Assembly (NCBI RefSeq): GCF_041154505.1 | Contig: NZ_AP028672.1 | Span: forward strand, 1,997,001-2,061,000 | Direction: 5' to 3' | Source of the DNA: Acidovorax sp. A79 | Lineage (GTDB): Bacteria > Pseudomonadota > Gammaproteobacteria > Burkholderiales > Burkholderiaceae_C | Length of the DNA stretch: 64,000 bases | Part shown: piece by piece, positions 58,870-64,000 of the stretch | Position numbering within the stretch: the first letter of the stretch is position 1 | Layout: the number at the start of each line of letters is the position of its first letter | Notes under the pieces: generated by a model | The model's input: the letters and a program-made list of their open reading frames with translations, nothing else | Told to the model about the DNA's origin: nothing | Database searches by the model: none | Made by a program: the position numbers and the translations under genes

Positions 58870-60132
58870 ATGCCTTCCACCCGCCGCCCCGTCTTCTATG
58901 GCGACACCGTAGTCCGCGCAGCCTTCGTCATTGCACTGCTGGGATGGGGCGCGGGCTTCTACGGCCCGCCAGTCTTCCTGCACGCGGTCATGGCGCGCAC
59001 CGGCTGGTCCCTGTCCCTGGTGTCTGCTGCGGTCACCTTTCACTTCCTGGTGGGTGCAGGGGTCGTGATCTGCCTGCCAGGATGGCATCGCCGTTTCGGC
59101 ATTCCCGCGGCGACACAGGGAGGCGCCATCGTGCTCGCGCTCGGAGTCGCTGGATGGGCCGCCGCGGCACAGCCCTGGCAGCTTTTTGTCGCGGCGGCAT
59201 TGACCGGCGGTGGCTGGGTTCCCCTGGGGGCAGCAGGCATCAACGCGATCATCTCGCCCTGGTTCGTGGCGCGGCGGCCTCTCGCGCTGGGCAGGGCATA
59301 CAACGGCGCGAGCGTGGGGGGCATGGTGTTCTCCCCCCTGTGGGCGGCCATGATCGAACGCTACGGATTCCCCGTGGCAGCGCTTTGCGTGGGCACCGTG
59401 CTGGTGGGGATGGTCGCGATCATCGCGCACACGGTGCTGCCGAAGTCACCCTCCACACAATCGCCGTTGGCGGATGGAACCGATGGCAGCGATACGGAAG
59501 CAGGCGCGCCCCCTCCAGCACGGGACGGCACTCTTCGATGGTCGGACCGGGGCTTCCTGACCTTGGCGGCGGCCATGTCGCTGGGATTGTTTGCCCAAAT
59601 CGGACTGATTGCCCAGCTCTTCTCGCTCATGGTGCCGGGGTTGGGAAGGCAGCAGGCCGGCGCCATCATGGCGTTGGCCACGGGGTGCGGAATGGGCGGG
59701 CGCCTGGTGATGGCCCGCGTGGTGGGGCCACGGGCCAACCGCAGGCTTGCCGCGGCATGCAGCTACGGCGTGCAGGCCGTGGGGACTGCGCTGATGCTGC
59801 TTGCGGGCGCGCACCATGCAGGCATCCTGGTTCTGGGCATCATTCTGTTCGGCCTGGGTATCGGGAATGCGACCTCGATGCCACCGCTCATCGCGCAATC
59901 AGAATTCGCCCCCCCGGAGGTACCACGGGTCGTTGCGCGCTGCGTGGCGGTGGCCCAGGCCCTCTACGCGTTCGCCCCCATGGTTTTTGCGGCGGTGCTC
60001 AGCCACGGGGCAGCGGGTGCCCCGCTGCTGGGCACCAACACCGGGCCTTTTTTTGCCATGGTGCTCTTGCTCCAGGTTCTTGCCGCCGCCTGTGTCCTGG
60101 CGGGTGGGACGGCCCCGGCGCGCCGCAGGTGA
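58870..60132 (+). CDS. MFS transporter
   Basis: 420 residues with about 12 membrane helices and a central loop near residues 195-220. Helix one is VVRAAFVIALLGWGAGFYGPPVFLHAVM; the RPLALGRAYNGASVGGMVFSPLWAAMIERYG segment is the family region found after helix four, and GMGGRLVMARVVG is the matching one in the second half. It resembles the anion/cyanate-type MFS group but the substrate is not identified. It follows the universal stress gene by about 200 bases and converges with the GGDEF/EAL gene. Confidence 0.88.
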   Translation: MPSTRRPVFYGDTVVRAAFVIALLGWGAGFYGPPVFLHAVMARTGWSLSLVSAAVTFHFLVGAGVVICLPGWHRRFGIPAATQGGAIVLALGVAGWAAAAQPWQLFVAAALTGGGWVPLGAAGINAIISPWFVARRPLALGRAYNGASVGGMVFSPLWAAMIERYGFPVAALCVGTVLVGMVAIIAHTVLPKSPSTQSPLADGTDGSDTEAGAPPPARDGTLRWSDRGFLTLAAAMSLGLFAQIGLIAQLFSLMVPGLGRQQAGAIMALATGCGMGGRLVMARVVGPRANRRLAAACSYGVQAVGTALMLLAGAHHAGILVLGIILFGLGIGNATSMPPLIAQSEFAPPEVPRVVARCVAVAQALYAFAPMVFAAVLSHGAAGAPLLGTNTGPFFAMVLLLQVLAAACVLAGGTAPARRR

Positions 60133-60195
60133 AAGCGTAGCGTCGGACTCCGGTTCATTGCGGCTTGCGGCATACCGGCCCTGGCGCGGCGGCCA

Positions 60196-62394
60196 TCATG
60201 CAAGCTTGCCCATCCGGTTTTCCGTGCGCAGGCGGAAGGACTCGGAAAACTCGTAGGAGGACACAGGGCGGCTGAACAGGTAGCCCTGCCCTTCCTGGCA
60301 GCCGCAATCCTTCAGGTAGTCGCGCTGCATTTCGGTCTCCACGCCTTCCGCCACGGTTTCAAGATCGAAGCTCCGGGCCATGTCCAGAATGGCGCGGACC
60401 ACCGCGGTATCCCGCTCTGACTCGGGCGTGCTCTGGACGAAGGAACGGTCGATTTTCAAACGCGTCACCGGGTACTTCTTGAGGAGGCTGAGCGACGCAT
60501 AACCGGTGCCAAAGTCGTCAAAGGCGATACCGACGCCCATGCCCTTGATTTTCTCCAGCACGCCCAGCACTAGATCGTCGTCATCGAGAACGATGTTCTC
60601 GGTCACTTCCAGCTCCAGGGCATGCGGGGGCAAGCCATGCCTCTGCAAGGTGGCAGCCACCTCCGCCGCCATGTCGTTCACCCGGAACTGGGCGCCAAAC
60701 AGGTTTACGCCGATGCGGAAATCGGTGGCGCCGCAGCGGCGCCAATGCGCTGCCTGCGCACAGGCTTCGTCGAGCACCCAGAAGCCCACCACCGATGCCA
60801 GGGGCCCGTTTTCCAGCGCGGGCAGGAATGCAGCGGGCGAGAGCAACCCGCGTTGTGGGTGCTGCCAGCGAATCAGGGCCTCCGCACCGCGCAGGGAGCC
60901 ATCGCTCAGCCTGATCTGGGGCTGATAGAACAGCACGAACTCGCCCTCGCTGACGGCGCGGTGCAGCTCGATGCTGTACAGCCTCCGGGCCGTCGCCTCC
61001 ATGCGCAGAGTCGCGGCATACGCGAAGACCTGCCCTCGCCCATAGCTCTTGGCCTTGAACAGGGCGAGGTCCGCGTTGCTGAAAAGCTCCAGTGCTTCCT
61101 GCGCATCGCCCGGCGCCGCGGCCAGTCCGCAGCTCGCGGTGATGCGGATTTCGTGCACGTTCACGCTGATGGGCTCGGCAAGGCTGTCGACGATGCTCCG
61201 GGCCGCCGCCATCGATTCCCGATGGCTGGTGCAGCCGGGGATGAGAACCGCGAATTCATCGCCGCCGGTGCGCGCCACGGTGGCCAGCAAAGGCACGCAC
61301 TCGACCAGGCGCTGGGCCGCTTCGCGCAAGACACCGTCGCCCACGCCATGTCCCAGGGTGTCGTTCACGTCCTTGAAGCCGTCGATGTCGACAAGCAGCA
61401 GGCATGCCCCGGCGGATCCCGCCAGTGCTTCTTCCATGCGCCGGTACAAGCTCGCGCGGTTGGCCAATCCCGTGAGGAGGTCGGTCGTGGACAGCCGCCG
61501 GAGCTCCGCGGACTGCCCTGGGTGGCTCGACAGGTCCTGCAGATGGGCGTGGAAGGTCAGCTTGCCTTTGTCGCGCCAGCAAAAAAGCGCCACGCCCAGC
61601 GGGAATTCCGAGCCGTCCTTGCGCACCCCGGCCAAGCCGTCGGGAACCACCAGCCCGTCCGCCGTGCCGGCGGCGGCGGCCTGCGCAATGAGGCCTCCCA
61701 CCGCGGCGCGGTGGCGCTCCGCCAGGAAATCCACGACCAGGCGGCCCGGACCGTCCGCCGGAACATGGCCGAAGATGGACGCGGCGGCCTTGTTCCATGC
61801 CATGACACGCAAGCTCTCATCGAACCAGACCACCGCCGTGGGCGAGGTTCGCGCATCGTCCTCGAAGGGCCGCCGGGCGCGTTCGGTGGAGTGTTCCAGC
61901 CTGCGCAATTCCAGACGGTCGCAGGCCATCTGCGCGAGATCCGCGAGCCGCGCACGGTCGTCGTCCGAGAAGTCGAAATGGGGAACACTGTCGATCACGC
62001 ACAGCGCGCCCAGCGCCAGCCCGCCAGGGGAGTACAGCGGCACTCCCGCATAGAACCGCACGCCGGCGAATCCGGTGACCAGCGGGTTGTCATAGAAACG
62101 CGCATCCCGGCTCGCGTCCGGCACCACCATGACCTCATTCCTGGCGATGGCGTGCGCACAGAACGATACGTCCCGCCGCATGTCCACGCGCTGGCCTTCG
62201 AACCCTGTGCTGGCCGCGAAGAACACATGGTCGTCGCCAATGAGGTTCACGGCCGCAACGGGCATGCCGAAGATCCTGGCCGCGATCTGGACGACCGCGT
62301 CAAGGCTTGGCAAAGGGCGATCACCATCAAGTCCGTAGTCGGAAAGCGCCTGAAGGCGGGCTGCTTCCGACTCGAGAATGGGGGGACACTTCAA
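60196..62394 (-). CDS. GAF-PAS-GGDEF-EAL cyclic-di-GMP protein
   Basis: 732 residues from a TTG start. GAF covers about residues 10-160 (SFCAHAIARNEVMVVPDASRDARFYDNPLV, GVPLYSPGGLALGALCVID), PAS about 180-300 (TAVVWFDESLRVMAWNKAAASIFG), GGDEF about 310-465 with an intact ARTGGDEFAVL, and EAL about 475-720 with GAEALIRWQHPQRG, ENIVLDDD, FDDFGTGYASLSLL and KIDRSFV, all catalytic positions kept. It can both make and break cyclic di-GMP in response to a small-molecule or redox signal on its GAF domain. The TTG at 62394 is chosen because GGAGG lies eight bases before it and the GAF starts there; the frame stays open further upstream to a GTG. Confidence 0.9.
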   Translation of the reverse strand: MKCPPILESEAARLQALSDYGLDGDRPLPSLDAVVQIAARIFGMPVAAVNLIGDDHVFFAASTGFEGQRVDMRRDVSFCAHAIARNEVMVVPDASRDARFYDNPLVTGFAGVRFYAGVPLYSPGGLALGALCVIDSVPHFDFSDDDRARLADLAQMACDRLELRRLEHSTERARRPFEDDARTSPTAVVWFDESLRVMAWNKAAASIFGHVPADGPGRLVVDFLAERHRAAVGGLIAQAAAAGTADGLVVPDGLAGVRKDGSEFPLGVALFCWRDKGKLTFHAHLQDLSSHPGQSAELRRLSTTDLLTGLANRASLYRRMEEALAGSAGACLLLVDIDGFKDVNDTLGHGVGDGVLREAAQRLVECVPLLATVARTGGDEFAVLIPGCTSHRESMAAARSIVDSLAEPISVNVHEIRITASCGLAAAPGDAQEALELFSNADLALFKAKSYGRGQVFAYAATLRMEATARRLYSIELHRAVSEGEFVLFYQPQIRLSDGSLRGAEALIRWQHPQRGLLSPAAFLPALENGPLASVVGFWVLDEACAQAAHWRRCGATDFRIGVNLFGAQFRVNDMAAEVAATLQRHGLPPHALELEVTENIVLDDDDLVLGVLEKIKGMGVGIAFDDFGTGYASLSLLKKYPVTRLKIDRSFVQSTPESERDTAVVRAILDMARSFDLETVAEGVETEMQRDYLKDCGCQEGQGYLFSRPVSSYEFSESFRLRTENRMGKLA

Positions 62395-62589
62395 TGCAAC
62401 ATCCTCCAAAAAGACGCCGCCCGCCGCTACGCGCAACGGTGCTTGCCAGTGGCTTGCCGGCGGGAACGGCACCTCAATATCGTCAAATCTCCACCTGGCC
62501 GCAAGTTTTTTTGGCACCCCTGGTCCTGCGGGCCAAGGGTTGCGAGCACCGCGCAGGGATGGGGCTTTCGCCGCGGCCTGCGGGCGGGC

Positions 62590-63402
62590 CTAGGACACGA
62601 ACCGCTTGAGCGCCTCTTCAAACGCGGGCACGTCCGCCCCCACATGCGTGGTGTTGTACTCGGCCTTGTGCATCACCAGGCCCGGCAGGCTCTGCGAGGC
62701 CATCTGATTGAAGAGGGGGATGCTGACCAACGGGTGATTGCCGCCGCTCGCACCCGCCAGGAACAGCGTTGTGGGCAGGGGTTTGCCGTCGATCTGCTTT
62801 TCAAACGCCAGCACGCCGGCGGGGCTGGTGTGCTCGCCCACGCTGCATTCGGTCGAAAGGTAGTGTGAAAAGCTGGGCGCCACGCCTGCGCGGGCCTCCA
62901 GTATGAGTGCCGCCACCACAAAGTAGCCCCCATGGGACAAGCCTGAGAGGGCCCTGCGCCTGGGGTCGGCGCGGTACTGGCGCTCCACGGCGGGCACCAG
63001 TTCCTTCACGATGAAGTCGAGGTACCTGGCCGCACCGGGCATGAGGAAGTCGATGCCCCGCCATGCAGTGCCCCCAATGCCCACCAGGATGGCCTGCGTA
63101 CCCAGCCGCTGCATCACCGCCTTGAACGTGTCAAAGCGCGAGATATTGGGCCCTCCGTACTGCGCATCGCCCTCGGTCGCATAGATGACGGGCAGCGTGG
63201 TTGTGCCCGTGGCATAGGCCTGCGGCAAAAAGACCTGGATGGGGTACGTGCTGCCATTGAAAGCCGACTTCATGGTCGAGTTGATCACCTGTCCCACCTC
63301 TGGCGGCGCCTCGCCGTCGCCCGAGCCTCCACCGCATGCCGCCAACGTGGCCGCGACCGCAATGAGCGCCGCGCGGCGCGTCTGCTGGAATTCTGTGTGC
63401 AC
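62590..63402 (-). CDS. Exported esterase lipoprotein (alpha/beta hydrolase, enterobactin-esterase-like)
   Basis: 270 residues from GTG 63402, which has GGAGGAG about eight bases upstream. The N-terminus TRRAALIAVAATLAACGGG has a lipobox (LAAC) and a twin arginine, so it is a lipoprotein in the periplasm or outer membrane. LPVIYATEGDAQYGGPN and LSGLSHGGYFVVAALILEA give the core and the nucleophile elbow (GLSHGG). A histidine near the end (NTTHVGADVPAFEEAL) fits the triad. The fold resembles ferric-enterobactin esterase and IroE, so release of iron from a siderophore is possible. It is 195 bases from the GGDEF/EAL gene. Confidence 0.85.
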   Translation of the reverse strand: MHTEFQQTRRAALIAVAATLAACGGGSGDGEAPPEVGQVINSTMKSAFNGSTYPIQVFLPQAYATGTTTLPVIYATEGDAQYGGPNISRFDTFKAVMQRLGTQAILVGIGGTAWRGIDFLMPGAARYLDFIVKELVPAVERQYRADPRRRALSGLSHGGYFVVAALILEARAGVAPSFSHYLSTECSVGEHTSPAGVLAFEKQIDGKPLPTTLFLAGASGGNHPLVSIPLFNQMASQSLPGLVMHKAEYNTTHVGADVPAFEEALKRFVS

Positions 63403-63464
63403 GTTCTGTCTCCTCCTGTCGGGGCATTGTGACATCCGGGTTCGCGGCGCGCAGGGGCTCTACC

Positions 63465-64000
63465 GGAGGCGGAATGATTGTTCTCAATACTGGAACAGTT
63501 AGTTCGCGACCAGGTGGTTTTTCTTTGGATACCCCAGGCGTACAGTTCAACCCATCGATGAGCCGAACCCGCAAGGCGACTCACCGAACCCGGTTCAGAA
63601 ATGGTTTTTGTCCCGGCTTTTTTGAGACGCTTTTTTAACTTCAAGGATTTTCATCATGAACACGACCGCACGTTTCCTCTCCATCGCCGCTGTGGCTGCT
63701 TTCGCTTCTTTCGGTGCCCAGGCCGATGAAGCCGATGCTTCGCAGTTCGCCACCAAGTTCGAAACCAACCGCACCCGCGCCGAAGTGCAAGCCGAAGCCG
63801 CCACCGTGGCACAGACCCGCTCCATCGAACCCGCCGGTTCGCGTGTGGTGACCTACAAGTCCACCGCCGACCGCGCCGCAGTGCGTGCCCAGGCCGCTGA
63901 AGCCGTGCGCACAGGCCAGATCCCTTCGGGCGAATTCAGCGCCATGTAATTGAATTGACGCAGTTGCGGGCCTTCCCATGGTGGCGGCACTTTGCATTTG
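63465..64000 (+). repeat. Right arm of large inverted repeat (DUF4148 locus)
   Basis: Inverted copy of 54836-55372. It begins about at TGGAACAGTTAGTTCGCGAC and reaches at least GTGGCGGCACT near 63993, after which the two copies differ. The arm may be cut short by the window edge. Boundaries approximate. Confidence 0.85.
63656..63949 (+). CDS. DUF4148 small exported protein, right copy
   Basis: 97 residues starting MNTTARFLSIAAVAAFASFGAQA, cleaved before DEADAS. The rest SQFATKFETNRTRAEVQAEAATVAQTR...RVVTYKSTADRAAVRAQAAEAVRTGQIPSGEFSAM is the DUF4148 repeat. It differs from the left copy at about a sixth of its residues, so both are kept as separate working genes. The leader upstream is nearly identical to that of the left copy. 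The first 40 bases after the stop are also shared. Function unknown. Confidence 0.88.
   Translation: MNTTARFLSIAAVAAFASFGAQADEADASQFATKFETNRTRAEVQAEAATVAQTRSIEPAGSRVVTYKSTADRAAVRAQAAEAVRTGQIPSGEFSAM

Overview
The window is a high-GC bacterial chromosome segment. It looks like the beta-proteobacterial family Comamonadaceae (Acidovorax or a close relative): box-type aerobic benzoyl-CoA catabolism, a Bug/TctC solute receptor, HU proteins with an alanine/lysine-rich tail, small DUF4148 proteins, and two families of dispersed intergenic repeats familiar from that group. The genus is an inference. No rRNA, tRNA, CRISPR array, phage or insertion sequence was recognised.

Layout. (1) 1-3.6 kb: an SGNH hydrolase cut by the left edge, a leftward alpha/beta hydrolase and M14 peptidase, two tiny ORFs and an H1-like HU protein with a clear terminator. 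(2) 3.7-17.2 kb: a leftward iron block. FecI-type sigma factor and FecR are followed by a TonB receptor, a PepSY membrane protein, DUF4198, DUF3649, DUF3325, a second DUF4198, MacA, MacB, an outer-membrane factor and a Fur-family regulator. Many genes overlap by four bases, and a Fur-box-like palindrome precedes the sigma gene. This reads as siderophore uptake, periplasmic iron release and MacAB-type re-export. (3) 17.3-22.9 kb: a leftward set of BKACE enzyme, Bug receptor, 3-hydroxyacyl-CoA-dehydrogenase-like enzyme and feruloyl-CoA-synthase-like ligase, divergent from a Crp/Fnr regulator. (4) 23.0-38.0 kb: a complete box cluster. boxR, boxC, boxB and boxA run right; DUF4863 protein, boxD, benzoate-CoA ligase, a hydrolase and a five-gene branched-chain-type ABC importer run left. 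Both promoter regions carry TGCA-rich palindromes overlapping sigma-70 promoter elements, which fits repression by BoxR. (5) 38.4-43.4 kb: small disordered proteins, DUF3182, a hydrolase, an SDR and DUF779. (6) 43.5-47.3 kb: an acetaldehyde-dehydrogenase-like gene divergent from a sigma-54 activator, with a sigma-54-like promoter between them. (7) 47.4-49.7 kb: Ku plus a stand-alone LigD polymerase domain. (8) 49.7-64 kb: a chemoreceptor, small redox and secreted proteins, and a region bounded by two inverted copies of a DUF4148 locus that hold a ClpP-like protease, an ECF sigma factor, a universal stress protein, an MFS transporter, a GGDEF/EAL protein and an esterase.

The best understood pathway is benzoate breakdown: import (LivKHMGF), activation (BclA), epoxidation (BoxA/BoxB), ring opening (BoxC) and semialdehyde oxidation (BoxD) are all here. 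The most interesting less-described material is the fused iron-uptake/MacAB/Fur block, the DUF4863 protein in the box cluster, the BKACE cluster, the ligase-less NHEJ pair and the approximately 8 kb segment flanked by DUF4148 inverted repeats.
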